From the NCBI GenBank assembly GCA_037389465.1, contig JAZARR010000201.1, forward strand, positions 372,001-436,000: a stretch of DNA of 64,000 nucleotides, in the 5' to 3' direction. Origin of the DNA: Baylisascaris procyonis. Its lineage: Eukaryota; Nematoda; Chromadorea; Rhabditida; Ascarididae. The notes under the pieces were generated by a model. The model saw only the letters and a program-made list of their open reading frames with translations. It was not told the DNA's origin and searched no databases. Shown here one piece after another: positions 46,091 to 58,280 of this stretch; position 1 is the stretch's first letter; the number at the start of each line of letters is the position of its first letter. The position numbers were made by a program, and so were the translations under genes.

Positions 46091-49000
46091 TCGTCGCAAA
46101 TTTCCTCTCCATCCGAGATTCCCATATGGGCATGACTTATTCCATCTATCTCGAAGTAATAAATTTCTTGGAATTAGATACACATATATTATCCATAGCC
46201 ATGTACTTAGTTGCATACACGTAAAGTAAGCAAAACTTCCGGCAAACCTAAACTTTAAGGCTGCAAATCGACATACCCGACTGAGCACCCGAAGCAGATG
46301 CGATAGCGTTGAGTAAGAAATGGGTGTAATATAGCATTAAAAAACAGAACGATTAACATTAGAGTCGACTCAAAAGCTGAATGGAACATTTCTGTCACCG
46401 CACAAAAATTAGCGAGGAAGTTCAAAATGGGTAGGAGTTCGTCTGTCAAGACATTCTCCACTATGCTCGTCATTCAAATCGAAATGATCGCAGTAAGTAA
46501 TACAATATATGAAGCAATGCATTCGTTTCTTGGCTGACTCCCTCACTTGCACGATCGAAGTTTCAATCGTTTTTTCCGATCAGATCTGTTGCAAATTGCA
46601 CCTCGGCTATTTGCATACTTGCAGAATGTATGAGACTTCGAACGTATGGGAATGGTAAACTCGAAAAGAAAAATTACTTGCTATTCAACGAAACAATCAT
46701 GCAGATCGTGAAAAAAAAAACTACATATTGTGTTAACTATAACCTGCAAATTCTCTATTCCACCTTCCACATTTTCTCAGAACAAGCGAATAACTCAGAA
46801 GTACTTACCAAAAGTGCCCTCTATCTTCAGGTACATCAAAATAGGTGAACTTAAAATCAGTTATAAATGCCCATGACGTATACAACGATCCATAAAACAG
46901 ATGAAGAAGATATGCCTGCAATTAGATCACTATTTCACTCAGAGGCCCAGAGGAGAAATTCTTTTGTGGAAATGCATTTTTCAAACGAGCTTGGCTGTGT
47001 CTAATTCTGTAATACTCAATTCAGATCTAGTTGTTCCTTGGTACTTGACAGGCCTGTCGGACAAGTTGGTATAGTGCGGGTTCCTGGCACATCCACCAAG
47101 CAGGCTCTCACCATCCACAAATACCTCGAAAAAGCACGGCCCCAAATGATGTAATTTCCTAGCTAAGAGATAGGTAGGAAAAGTAAACAAGAGAAAGGTC
47201 AACTAAAGGAAGTGTCGAGACATATGCCTAGCATTTCGTTCACTACTTTAATCAGCACTTTAGGCAATCAAGGCGTAATGATATATACGACATAACGAAA
47301 ACGTATTTCAACCGACCAAACTACCCATTGAGATGGGATGCAAGCGCCTAGCTTTTTACTACCAGAGCGACGGAAAATATAATCAGCATAGGTTGCACTA
47401 TGCGTGCAAATTTTACGTCTTATTTAAATGTTTTTAGTTCATTTCAGAGCTAAACGTTGTGAATTTAATTTTGTGGAGGACAATATTCAACGATGCTCTT
47501 AACATGTATTGTATTTCACAGTTTTACATTTTTTGGCTCCGGAATTGAAACAATAAGGAGTAAATGCGCATTCATTTGCAAAGGAACAATTCATCTGCAA
47601 AGCAACAATATCAAAATATGCTTCAATTTTCAGATGATTACTCAACGCGTAATCTCAGAAAAGCGATACAAAACCGAAAACACGTAAGATGGAAACTATT
47701 AATGCTATTTTCGTGCTACTAAAATATCCGTGCAAACAAGCTTGCATTTTTACTGCAATTTGCAGCAACATGATTGCATCGCAGTGTATGTGATGCAAGA
47801 GATTGCGATCATCTGTCTACATTTCTAACGAGTTGAAACTCTAGTGAACTTCAAGTCAAAGTTGCAAAATTCAGTTCGAGCAACATATATCTCGAAAGAG
47901 TTATATCTTTTGCCAAAATAGGTAATCAATTTGCATGAAAATTGAAAGTATTGAAAAGAATTCAAGCATTCCGATTTATATATTTAATACAGGTCAGGTA
48001 AAAAAAAGTGGAATTTATCCAGGACATTTCGGAAGTAGTCGGATCAACTTAAACATAAGTTAAGAAAGAGGAAATGACGCTTTCATCAACAAACGTGACA
48101 GCGGCTTCCTCTTTACCTTTGTATTGTCTTGATGGATGCATGAGTTCATTACCGCACAGTGATGATCACGTCGGAGCATACATGTATCACATTCACTACA
48201 GTGATGAGCCCTATCTGAAACTTTATTGCACTCAAATTATTTCGGTATTCCTGTAGAATATGTCAACGCCTTTTGCATCTAGGAAGTTGAGAGAGATGTT
48301 CTATAACGGCGTATCAGCCATACTTTGGAAAGCAATGCAGTTACGATAAAGGTGAAGTCTAAATCAACAATTTCTGAGAAAATAATACTGTTCGATATGA
48401 AATACGCCTCCCTGCCTTAGTAGGCATGTAGGTGTAGAGCACCGCTTCGTCGATACGCATACAGCTGTTGACTAAACAATGTCTGCGCTAAAAAGGATGT
48501 TGCTCGTTCAGTGCATTAATGATATAATGACGAGGAAAGTACGATCTCCGCCTATGGCTTCATATGATTTGTGCAGAAGAACAACACGTCTACCCATCCT
48601 TCGTCCTCCCTTGATCCTCGCCCCCCTCCGCTTCTCTGCCCGTTGTAGCGCGTGCCATAGAAAAAAAAAAACCTCCTTACTAGTGCAAGAGTTGAAGATA
48701 GAATGCCCAAGCGCTGTCGAGCAGCAGTCACCACATCGCCTATGTTATTAGTTCATTGAACAAAACGTGGAAGGGGACGGATTGCTTTCTCGGCAAATCA
48801 TCGATGCAATGGAACGGCATGTGGTAAAGTCAATCATGCACGAAGCAAGAAAAGTGCTTCGCATCAACAACTTTCACAATTGTGCTCCACACATCGTGTC
48901 TTTTCCCTCCTTTTAGGGAAAGAAAGCAACTTAAGTGGAAAATGTGTATGAGTAGTAGGTTTACCTGGACGAATACACATACACGCTTTACAATAACGAA

Positions 49001-49161
49001 TTGTTCCATCTTCGTTGAGTTCCTCCACATGAATATTGAATAATTGAATATGTCGCTTCAAAATTTTCTCACTTTCATCTGGTTCCTCAACGATTTGGTG
49101 AATTTCCTCCTCAGAGAGATAGAACTTTTTAGGTGGTAAAGGTAATCGTGTGAAAATCGCA
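46091..49161 (-). CDS. DHHC-type protein S-acyltransferase, partial model
   Basis: Exons 49161-48965, 48214-48117, 47162-47112, 46915-46809, 46465-46277 and 46166-46091. The first gives FTRLPLPPKKFYLSEEEIH, the cytosolic loop before the Cys-rich domain, and IRYCKACMCIRP. The junction creates RPDRAHHCSECDTCMLRRDH, completing C-x2-C-x9-HC-x2-C-x2-C-x4-DHHC. After DHHC come AVMNSC, then LGNYIIWGRAFSRYLWM and a membrane segment (AYLLHLFYGSLYTSWAFI), another (TLMLIVLFFNAIL) and WNKSCPYGNLGWRGN. This is the domain order of palmitoyltransferases, which acylate cysteines of membrane proteins at Golgi or plasma membrane. Phases agree throughout; the acceptor at 46466 is weak and the last exon has a second open frame. 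The N-terminal membrane exons and final C-terminus were not identified. The Pro-Trp normally after DHHC is replaced by Ala-Val. Confidence 0.8.
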
Positions 49162-49323
49162 CTGAAATAAGAACCGTGCTCACTTGAGACCGTTGATCAT
49201 CCCAACGCACAAAACTTATCAGCAAGTTTATTTATTTTCGATGTGGCTCACTAATATAGATTACTTCAGAGGGATTTTATACGTGACATCTTCTCTCCTC
49301 AACGTGGTGTGATCCACCAAAGC

Positions 49324-49564
49324 TCAGTGAATTTTCAAGTGAAGTCCTATATCGCTGCGGGCACCAGCTATAAGAAACTTTTTACCTATGCGTGTAAAAC
49401 TAACTGTTGTACCGGCTTCTGCCTCCACCTGATATACAGCCACATCCACTGGAGTTTCGCTCGTGTTACGGATGCGGACGGATGCCAGCTATATGTAAGA
49501 AAGAGGCCTGTATCGCAAATGCTTACTTATCGACTTCAAAATGTGATATGTGTTCGGTGAACAT
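49324..49564 (-). CDS. small beta-rich protein, unknown, about 64 aa
   Basis: The last exon, 49488-49324, is well supported: acceptor TTACATATAG, then LASVRIRNTSETPVDVAVYQ, VEAEAGTTVSFTRIGKKF and ARSDIGLHLKIH before TGA. Alternating hydrophobic residues suggest an immunoglobulin-like beta sandwich, and the first strand recalls MSP or Ig-like repeats, but this is not secure. A first exon at 49564-49535 (MFTEHISHFE) fits in phase with a 46-bp intron if the donor is GAA|GTCGAT; the stronger donor eight bases later would be out of phase. Further 5' exons are possible. It lies 160 bp upstream of the DHHC exon on the same strand. Confidence 0.45.
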
Positions 49565-50210
49565 TGTTTATTCAACATGCTCAAACGTCAGTTCATATCG
49601 CGTTTCATTCCACAGCTAAATGTGTCAATTGGAGAGCAAAAGAGTGATGTAAGTTATGTAAATTAGCGATTAAAGAAATATTTCAATTCGTTATTGCCTA
49701 TAGGCTAGTGCGAATCCTATACTATCTAATACAAGCGTAATGGCTTTTAAGATACTTATGGCTCAGTTGTAGATCTTTTTTTTTTGCGTTTGAATTTTCC
49801 TCTCATACATTGACGACACTACAAAACTTCCTTGCAATGTCAGGACTGTATTATAGGTGAATAACCTCAACTTTTAGCCGGGTCGTCTGGTGAATCAGGT
49901 GATTGCAGTTTTCATTCAGTCTTATACAACACTAATTTCAACTTGATGCGAGTGGTAGATCGTATGTCCTGATACTTGAAAAACTTCTAAAAAAAATAGG
50001 GAAGAAGAAATTTTAGCACCGTACGTGACAAGGCACCATAAATACATGAAATAAAAAAATGTAACAAAAGTCGAGCATATCCAACGCATAGAGTTATCTT
50101 CAATTAGCGGAACAACACGAACAATATATGCTCTGAAAGAAAAAAAATTCTTGTTGAAATAGCAAGCATTACAACACTTTCAATTAAAGGTAATAACTTC
50201 CTACACATAC

Positions 50211-50306
50211 CATACAATATTGGCAGTGGAATAAATATGTCAGCGTTAAATTGATAGTGCAATATTGCGTCACGGATTAGTTGTAAGCATTTTGTTGAAG
50301 GTGCTT
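50211..50306 (-). CDS. possible single exon, unknown gene
   Basis: A minus frame with a strong donor (TTGTATG|GTATGTG) and an acceptor-like AATAAG reads KCLQLIRDAILHYQFNADIF and ends PLPILYG. No partner exon or family was identified. Confidence 0.22.
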
Positions 50307-52099
50307 CTTATTCATTAAACCGAGGCAGGCCTCTCTTAAACCACTTTCCATGACTATCCATCCTCATTCGTTGCAACAGGATGATCTGCTTAGAATTGCG
50401 ATCATTTCGCCACAACATTAGCCCTTAATCTCGTGCATCGTGTTTCGCGGGGGAGCATAAACGGATGTACCATCATCCTTTTTCGTTCAGCGTCTCCGCA
50501 ATGCCAGTGATACTCCTTACCTTTGCTTTAAAGTGCTCATGGTCATCCCATTCAAATTTATAGCAATAGCATTTCGATCGGGGCGATGAAAAGGCTAATA
50601 ATAATATGCACTGCTCTTGTGCTAGGATTCATATATGTAGAGAAATAATTTGATAACTTTATGGTTTATGGTCGGAGAATGGCGTAAGTTTCTTAAAGAG
50701 ACTATACTGCTTTCAAATATAAATTACAACAGGTAAATCTTACATGTAAAAAGAGCCTACATAGATGGAAAACAGCACAGCACTATAGTTGCGAACAGAT
50801 TGCTTTATGTAGCGTTGAACATCGCGGATGCAAACCATGCCTCACTTCGTTGCCTCAAGCGTTTGCGACGTGGCGGCTAAAATAAACGCTGGTATAGAAA
50901 ATGGGCGGCAGGAGACGAGGGTTCGGTCAAAAATGTGAGTGGAACATCCGCAAAGAGATCTAGACCGAAGTGGCTATTTATAACAAAATTGCATTCAAAG
51001 ACAATGAAGATAATGCTGAATTATAATTCATTTTCTTCCGAGCTCACCTGGAATTTCTGATCGCACATTACCTACACGGAGCTATAAAGGTAACTGCAGT
51101 TCCAACTAAAGAACAACTGTCCTATGATTCACTTCTAAACAAACCCCTGATCGTCGGCTAGAATTTGGTGCAGAAAAAGCGCTGAATTCAACGCGTGGTA
51201 GAGGCTTGCAAGTGGCCATTTTGTGAGAGTAGACGCCAACGTCATCTAATATTCAGAAGAATATCGCGAGTAGCTTCGTTACCCATGAGGCAAAGGCAAG
51301 CTGCTTTTACCATCCAAATGGAAGTTGAAGGACGTCACATGGAAGGTCATTCAGCGCCACTCGAGTTTAGTAACGATAACCTCATGACCTCTAATTGAAT
51401 GCTGGATATATATTTTTGGGGTATCACTGTATGGATGGAGGTTTCATTGACGAGCGACTTCGAAATGTTGCTTGATTTGAACTTGTTGCACTAGTAAGAA
51501 CAATTGGAAATCGCATTGATGCGTCGATGAACCTCCCGAATCAGTACCTTAACTTTTTGTTATTGCTGCTCCACAAATAATGTTCACTCGTTGATAACAT
51601 AGAGATATTACTTGCCACCATAGTGATTCCTAAAAGCCCTGGCTTCCGTTGATCGCACCAGCTGCAGGAGGGTCGAACAACAGGGGAACATTTTTTGAGA
51701 ATTCATTAGCGTAGAAAGGAAATGGAATTTAAATTTTGAGAGGCACTCCACATCCTAACATATGGGCAGGAATTTTGGAGGTATGACACCCCAAACTGTC
51801 GCATTGCAGAACTCTGTAGTAACATCGTCCATGCAGCACACAGTTCTGGGTGCACAAAAACCCACACGAATAGCATTTAGATTTCGACCAATTGCAGGAA
51901 AAGTACAGCAAATCTGCAATCAGCTGCTCATATTTAAAGTTCTGCTGAAACCTGTAACGATGAAGAAATTAAGGTGCCTCAACCTTTTCGGCTGGCAGAG
52001 GCGGTGAGTCGAACCGTCTAGAGAAAATGATGAGCAATAGACAGCGTCCTCTTGGAAACCACAAGAGAAACGTGCTTAGCCTATGCTGTTCTGCAGAAC
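50307..52099. other. interval with no secure gene; repeat-derived on the right
   Basis: Open frames at 51195-51398 (+) and 51762-52007 (+) have no splice context. They adjoin the element copy starting near 52100 and may be transposon-derived. Confidence 0.4.
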
Positions 52100-52620
52100 A
52101 GGCATGTAAATTTCTTCTTATCCAGCGACTCACAGCGAGTTTGAAATTGCGCGGAGAAACCTGGTACGAATGAGATCCACTTTCCATGCACGACCAAAAG
52201 GCAGATGCATGCCTCGTGAAGTTGCGCTCATCCAGGCTGTCTCAAATAATACATTCCAAACATAGCCAGCTCCGAGGCTCCAGATTTCATGCGTTTATGG
52301 AAAAGCTATCACCTATCCGCCCGCGATCAGCTAATGCGTATTTTGGAACTGAACAATCCATCCAAAACCCTCAGCTAATCTTCGTATTCTTCCCGTTGTT
52401 GCGAGAGGGTTTTGAGAAACGATCATCAAAAATAAAACAGACCAATAAACTTTGCTTTGACGAAAGTGCAGAAGCCGATGGTCCTGTTATCTCTGACAAC
52501 CCTCGATTCACTCGCACTCGCACATACCAGAGCGCATCAGACTGAGGGAGTCATCAGAAGCCGTTGGATGGATGATAGCAAGAAGACTGCTACGCCTTAG
52601 TAGGTGCGAGGAGCAAGGGC
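52100..52620. mobile_element. solo partial copy of the large inverted-repeat element's arm
   Basis: The sequence is collinear with 59540-60090 and with the reverse complement of 62150-62600. Shared landmarks are GAAACCTGGTACGAATGAGA, AGATTTCATGCGTTTATGG, AATAAAACAGACCAATAAAC, AGTGCAGAAGCCGATGG and GACTGCTACGCCTTAGTAG. It is a detached, non-coding arm fragment about 500 bp long. Confidence 0.8.
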
Positions 52621-54900
52621 TCATAAAGCTTTTGCTTTGCAAATGTTGGCGATTCTTTTTCTGTCATGAATATATTGGAATATATGTCAGGAAGGCAAGC
52701 ACAAATGCGCGGTTCTTGAATTTACATACGCTGTAACATTAATCCGTTCTTTACATATTCAACAAAACTGCTCAGTACACGTTCGTGTGCTAGTTCGACT
52801 TAGTCAAACAGGTACTCAGGTTCGTTTTCGAATCATATCTGACCAATTTTGCGATTAAATGAATTTATAGACCTTATGGACTCTTCGGAAGTCCATAATT
52901 GAAAATGAAACCGCGCAATCCGAAGCAAAATGAAAACCAGGAGACCATGATGTTGTGTATAAAGTAAACATAACTTGCATAATTTGCGATTTATGATTGT
53001 TGCGTGAATATGTATACACACTATGTATGCGAAAACAGTATGTTCCCTTAGAGGTTTTCCTGCAGAACTCTGCAAAATTACTTGGTTAAGAAGAATTTTA
53101 ATCTATCTACCAATGGGAACCCATGCATAGAAATGTGAGCGCCTCTACTTTAATTCCCATAGCTAAGCATGCCAGATGGTTTTAAATAACTCAGGATTGT
53201 GAGAGGTCCTCATTAAACGCCCTCTGGGCCAAAGCTAACGCGCATTTGACTTATGATCATATAGAGGTGGACTGACTCCAGCTACAGCCAGTCAGTAATG
53301 TTTGAACTAATCAAACATCACTGGCTGGCTGAAGCCGAACTTGGTTGAACCAACGACATTCATTAATGATGTGCACACAGCCGCGTTCTCTGCCCTTTCT
53401 TAGTTTGGCTCAGTACCACGGCAATGAGTTTTTTAAAGGAAAATATAGTTGTGTCGATGACGACTGAGTGTTTCTTTCAAGACTCTAATATTCGACGAAT
53501 AAAACAGCCTCATTCCTTCTCTGCACAGTCGTTTTCTCTACCTTTTAGGTTGAAAACTTCATGTGCATAAACATGTTTTACGAAACAGTTTATGGTAATC
53601 GATCATTGAAAAGGCAAAAATGGTCGAATGAATTTCTTCAGATGATAGTTACTACTTCAGATAGACTTTTGAGTTAATCGAACAATTTGGATTTATATTC
53701 CCAATGAATCCACATTCATTTTAACAGATTGTTTCAACACGATAGGTAATGCAATGAACAAAAACATTAAGAAAGTGGGGATAGGGTGCGGCCATCAAGC
53801 TGAAAGCTTCATTAAAGTAATACGGAAAGGTGCTAATTCAGGTTCCATCTTCGATAAGCTGAACTGCAGATTAATATTTTTGTTCACATTTTTATAGAAT
53901 AACAAGCGCATGATAGAAACATGAAGAAACAAGAAGACTTAAATGCATGTATGTGAGAATGTAACTCGAAAAGATATGATCTGCTACACGTTTATAGCGC
54001 TATTCCTGAGTATACACAATGCGGTCGCATAATCCACAGACATTTATCCATGGACAATAGCAGTTGAGAAAAAACATGGTTGACATCTTATATAACAGCC
54101 AGCTGTTTAATTTGGTCTATATAATACAGAAGATTATTTAATACAGAAACTCACTAATCTATTATATACAGAGTTATATAGAGTGCATGCATGTGTATAT
54201 TAGTGGCTATATCTCCGCTCTGAAGCAATCTTTTGAGTTGCAAGTTGATTTATAGTATTCAGCATTTATTGTTCCATCATCCTGTGGAAAAAGACTTGCT
54301 AACTTTCCGAGGAATAAAAATTTCGATCTTTCGGGCCCGACTTTTCGCGATTTTGGGGGATCGGCTCTCTGTTCCTGGTCGCCTTCTCTCAGATTATTGC
54401 CAGATTATCGCATGCAGATTTTGCGAAGATAGCGGTCAACGTTTCCCCATACATGTGTCGTAGTTTCTTGATGTTGTTAATATTGACGTAGAGTTTCTCT
54501 TTCGTGAATTGTTCTTGATATGTATTCAGAATACAACGCTCCATTTGGCAACCCTTACTAGATGCAACAATATGCATCGTTGGCAACAAATGAATACTGC
54601 AGATTTTTCATCATCTAAAATCATCTTCATAGAGTCCTCTTGAATCTTCACTTACGAAGTCTTATAGAGTCTAGAGTGCTCTTCACTATTGAAAAACTCA
54701 TTAGACACCTTTTTGAATACCATGCTGATCAAAAAATGGAATGCAAAAGAATTCATCCGTTACGAGATCTACTTCATTGGTAAGAAGACAACAACATATA
54801 GATAGTGGAAAAAAGAAGAGTAAAATAAGCAATGATAAACTATTGCAACTCAAAAATATCACTCGAATATCGAAAAGATACAAATAAACAGTCTAGAATA
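52621..54900. other. interval without recognised genes
   Basis: AT-rich. Short inverted pairs occur (for example CCAGCTACAGCCAGTCAGTA near 53280 with a CTGGCTGGCTGAAG partner near 53325), which suggests small decayed hairpin elements. No exon was supported. Confidence 0.4.
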
Positions 54901-54950
54901 AGTTCACTCGAACAATCGAAAATTACAATACAAAGCTATAAAACACAGCA

Positions 54951-54987
54951 TGTGCAATTTAAACGGCGGCGGTCGTTTAAAATGCAC
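54951..54987. repeat. hairpin 1 with GGCGGCGG core
   Basis: TGTGCAATTTAAACGGCGG faces GGTCGTTTAAAATGCACA: an imperfect inverted repeat with a GC-rich centre in otherwise AT-rich DNA. Confidence 0.85.
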
Positions 54988-55258
54988 AACACTGTGAACG
55001 CAAATAAATACGAATAAATCAATACAAAAGATTTGATACAATTCTATCAAATAAAACAATCCTAGAAATCAAGAAAGAAATCAACATTACAAATTTCTCT
55101 CACAACTATTAATATTAAAAAAACCATAAATGCGGAATATAGCGAATTGGATATGAGGCATAACATGGAGGTCGGGGAAAATTTTGCCGAAAAACTCCGA
55201 ACATTCGATATAAACAATGAAAGGAATGCACTCAGAAGATTCATTTGCAAGCCTCAGA

Positions 55259-55324
55259 GCGGTGCACAAAAGTTCTGTTTTAAATGGCGGCCGTCCATTT
55301 AAAACACAAACAAATGTGAACCGC
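55259..55324. repeat. hairpin 2 with GGCGGCC core
   Basis: Arms of about 30 bp, TTTTAAATGGCGG facing CCGTCCATTTAAAA, extended outward by GCGGTGCACAAA and TTTGTTTGTG-type sequences ending GTGAACCGC. It is the middle of three related hairpins. Confidence 0.88.
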
Positions 55325-55532
55325 TTGAACACCCTAAAGAGAGGTAACCCAATCTACCAACCATTTTCAAGATGTCACTATAACTATAAGAGGGAAATGT
55401 GCCATGACCAGAGCCATGATGCAAAGACCGAGCGCCAAATTCCGCATCTTACACTGCTGAGAGGGAGAAATAATTGCAAAAGATGAGTAAGCATTAAATA
55501 AATCAAATAATGCACATGGAAATGCGAGCTGA

Positions 55533-55703
55533 AGGGGTAGGAGGAAAGGATTTAACTAAGCATTAGGAACTGCAAACAACGATGCGATCAATAACGTTTG
55601 TGCTTTAAATAGCGGCGGATATTTAAAGCACAAACATTACTGATCACATCGTTGTTTGCAGTTTCTAGTGTATATGTAAATCCTCCCCTTCTACCCTTTC
55701 CAC
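55533..55703. repeat. hairpin 3, long arms with AGCGGCGGAT core
   Basis: Arms of about 80 bp. AACTGCAAACAACGATG faces CATCGTTGTTTGCAGTTT, TTTGTGCTTTAAAT faces ATTTAAAGCACAAA, and GGGGTAGGAGGAAAGGATTTA faces TAAATCCTCCCCTTCTACCC. Confidence 0.9.
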
Positions 55704-57110
55704 TCCAATACATTTCAATGCGAAATTTACAACATACAATGCAAAATACCAAATTACAAAAGACAACATATGTCACACAAACATAGCGGTGCAAAGCAGT
55801 CAACAACTACTGAATGAAAATTTTTTACAACTACCCCCCGAACGGTGAAAAGTGCTGAAGAATAAAGGATAGGTCGTTACTCAAAGCAAAAAACGAATAA
55901 ACGAGAATACCACATATCAAATTTTTCAGTGAAATTTTGGTCTCTAAACTGTCGATGAGGTCTTTACGGTCAACTTGAAGCGACCTTCTAAAATCCACTA
56001 CACTGTGATTGCTTTGCCACCCCTTTTCACACTTCAATACAACAACATCACTTAAAACATTATTCACAGCAAGTATCACAAAAAGAAGTCGATCGTCCGT
56101 AGGTCGAAATCCTTCTCGAATCTGTCGTGGAGATAAGTTGTCTCCTTCCGCAAGTCGTTACCTGGCGCCTTCACTGCTCGTTCCGGTAGATGGCGCTGGA
56201 CAGGCCATTTCAAAAAGCTGCAAAAAAACCTTCAAAGACTTCGTCCAGTAATGCAAGAAATGTTCTAGTCGGTGCACGCATATGAAATCAACACTTACTT
56301 GTGGAGCATCAAGGATGACCTGCTTCTCCACCGGTTATCCCCCTATTCGAAAATCTCAAATTTCCCTAAGAGTTTGAGAATGAACCCGAGCATTCCTTAG
56401 TAGTGCACAACATTTCCCGACCATTTAGCCATTCATGCCCGCCACTATGCTTGTGATAGCAATGACAAGAAACGTGGCCATGTTTCAACAACACATACTG
56501 AGAAGACCAGAAAGGATTCCGAAGGCCATTCCCGAACGCAAAGCATGTTCCGCATCTTATGCTCTATGGGAATCCGCGGAGCATCCCTCTCAGCGCTTTC
56601 CAGGAAACAAAAGCGTGTGGAATTATGAGAAACCGCAACCCATAAGCGATCCCGAGACGGGAATCAGCAATTAAAGTTTTACTAAAATAGTAACACCGTG
56701 TGACCTACATGAATCCGCTTTAATTGTCTTTTTTTTCTAAAATTTAGTTTCTTTCTAAATCCTTTCTTTGGTTCTAAATTTTCTAAACAATTTCTCTGGT
56801 TTTCTTCTCCTGTAATTTCTAAAAAATTTTCTTGAGAACTTTCTCCTAGCTTCAAAAAAAAAATTTTTAAATTTCTGATTTGTTGAGAAAAATTCCAATT
56901 TTTTTTTCAACAAATTGTAAAATAAGGAAAAATTCTAATTAAAGAAATTCTGATTGAAAAAAACGTGAATTTTTCCAAAAAAAATTGAAAATTCTGAATG
57001 ATAATGAAATGAAAAATCTTAAATTGAGTAAAAAAAATTCAAGAACATTTTTGAGAAAATCAAAGTTCTTAATTTTCCAAAATTTTGACTGACTGTAAAC
57101 AATTCAAATG
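55704..57110. other. interval, low-complexity on the right
   Basis: No supportable exon. From about 56720 to 57110 the sequence is almost entirely runs of A and T broken by TTCT or GAAA, which looks like degenerate simple sequence next to the tandem repeat. Confidence 0.45.
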
Positions 57111-57720
57111 TTCTGAAAATCTACGTGATATGAATGATCCAATCTGCGTGAAGAGGAACTCTCACATGGAAGGCTTTAATTGTAGTACTCCAAATCTTTA
57201 AACGACCATCAGAATTAAAAAATGAATTAAGACCTTACTGGTGCCATCGGCGGTCGCACCTCTTCTCTCTTCGTCGGCGATCCCACAGACCCGTCGCCTC
57301 TCAACATCGACTTCGCGGTCCTTCTTCGGCTGAATTCGTCGGCGATCCCAAGACCCGTCGCCTCTCAACATCGACTTCGCGGTCCTTCTTTGGCTGAACG
57401 TCGAAACCCAAATGTTCTGAAAATCTACGTGATATGAATGATCATCTGCGTGAGGAGGAACTTTCACATGGAAGGCTTTAACTGTAGTACTCCAAATCTT
57501 TAAACGACCATCAGAATTAAAAAGTGAATTAAGACCTTACTGGTGCCGTCGGCGGTCGCACCTCTTCTCTCCTCGTCGGCGATCCCACAGACCCGTCGCC
57601 TCAGAACGTCGAATTCACGATCCTTCTTCGGCCGAATTCGTCGGCGATCCCACAGACCCGTCGCCTTCAACATCCGCTTCACGGTCCTTCTTCGGCTGAA
57701 CGTCGAAACCCATCGCCGAA
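57111..57720. repeat. 304-bp tandem repeat, two copies, with internal 70-bp subrepeats
   Basis: Copies begin TTCTGAAAATCTACGTGATA at 57111 and 57415. Each carries ACCTTACTGGTGCC and two subrepeats built on TCGTCGGCGATCCCA and CGGTCCTTCTTCGGCTGAA. The GC-rich subrepeats give spurious Arg-rich frames on both strands. Confidence 0.93.
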
Positions 57721-57796
57721 GTCATATCGACTCCCACACACTCCTGCAAACATGTCAACTGCAAATATCGGCACCACACCGCTTCTCCCACAGTCC

Positions 57797-58280
57797 TACC
57801 GATGCTGCCCCTTATACAATCCTACCATACTGCCCCTTATACAATCCTAGCGACAATGTCCCTTATGTGAACGAGCTGTAGTACAAAACAAAAAATAGGT
57901 CATAACATTAGGGACGACAAGATGCATAATAAATGAGTTGGGCTTGAACTAAAACGTCCATTATCCTACCGATACTGCCCCTTACACAGTCCTACCGATG
58001 CTGCCCCTTACACAGTCCTACCGATACTGTCCCTCATACAATCCTATCCATAGTGCCCCTTATGCAGTCCTACCAATACTGCCCCTTATACAGTCCTACT
58101 GACAATGCCGCTTATACGAACGAGCTGAGCATAAAATAAAAAACAGATCATATCATTAGGGATGAAAGGATGCATAGTAAATGAGTTGAGCTTGAACCGA
58201 AACATCCATTATCCTACCGATCCTACCCCTCATACAGTCCTACCCATAATGCCCCTCATACAGTCCTGCCCTTAGTGTCC
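57797..58280. repeat. about 26-bp minisatellite, outer left arm
   Basis: Repeated variants of CAGTCCTACCGATACTGCCC followed by CTTAYACA, in two blocks separated by a spacer with AACGAGCTG and TGAGTTG-CTTGAAC. Confidence 0.93.

Noticed and set aside
46781..46830. + strand exon-like frame (QANNSEVLTKSALYLQ) with good splice signals
   Set aside because: It is antisense to the DHHC exon 46809-46915, which encodes an expected membrane segment and has a stronger donor.
46981..47162. Minus frame RKLHHLGPCFFEVFVDGES running to a stop
   Set aside because: The other frame of the same acceptor gives LGNYIIWGRAFSRYLWM, in phase with the DHHC exon and ending at a good GTGAGA donor.
48830..48930. Minus frames next to the first DHHC exon (including a KTRCVEHNCESC reading)
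   Set aside because: They look like a zinc-finger continuation, but phase does not match. The true continuation with HHC-x2-C-x2-C and DHHC is at 48117-48214.
57198..57881. Arg-rich frames on both strands
   Set aside because: They come from the GC-rich 304-bp tandem repeat and minisatellite.
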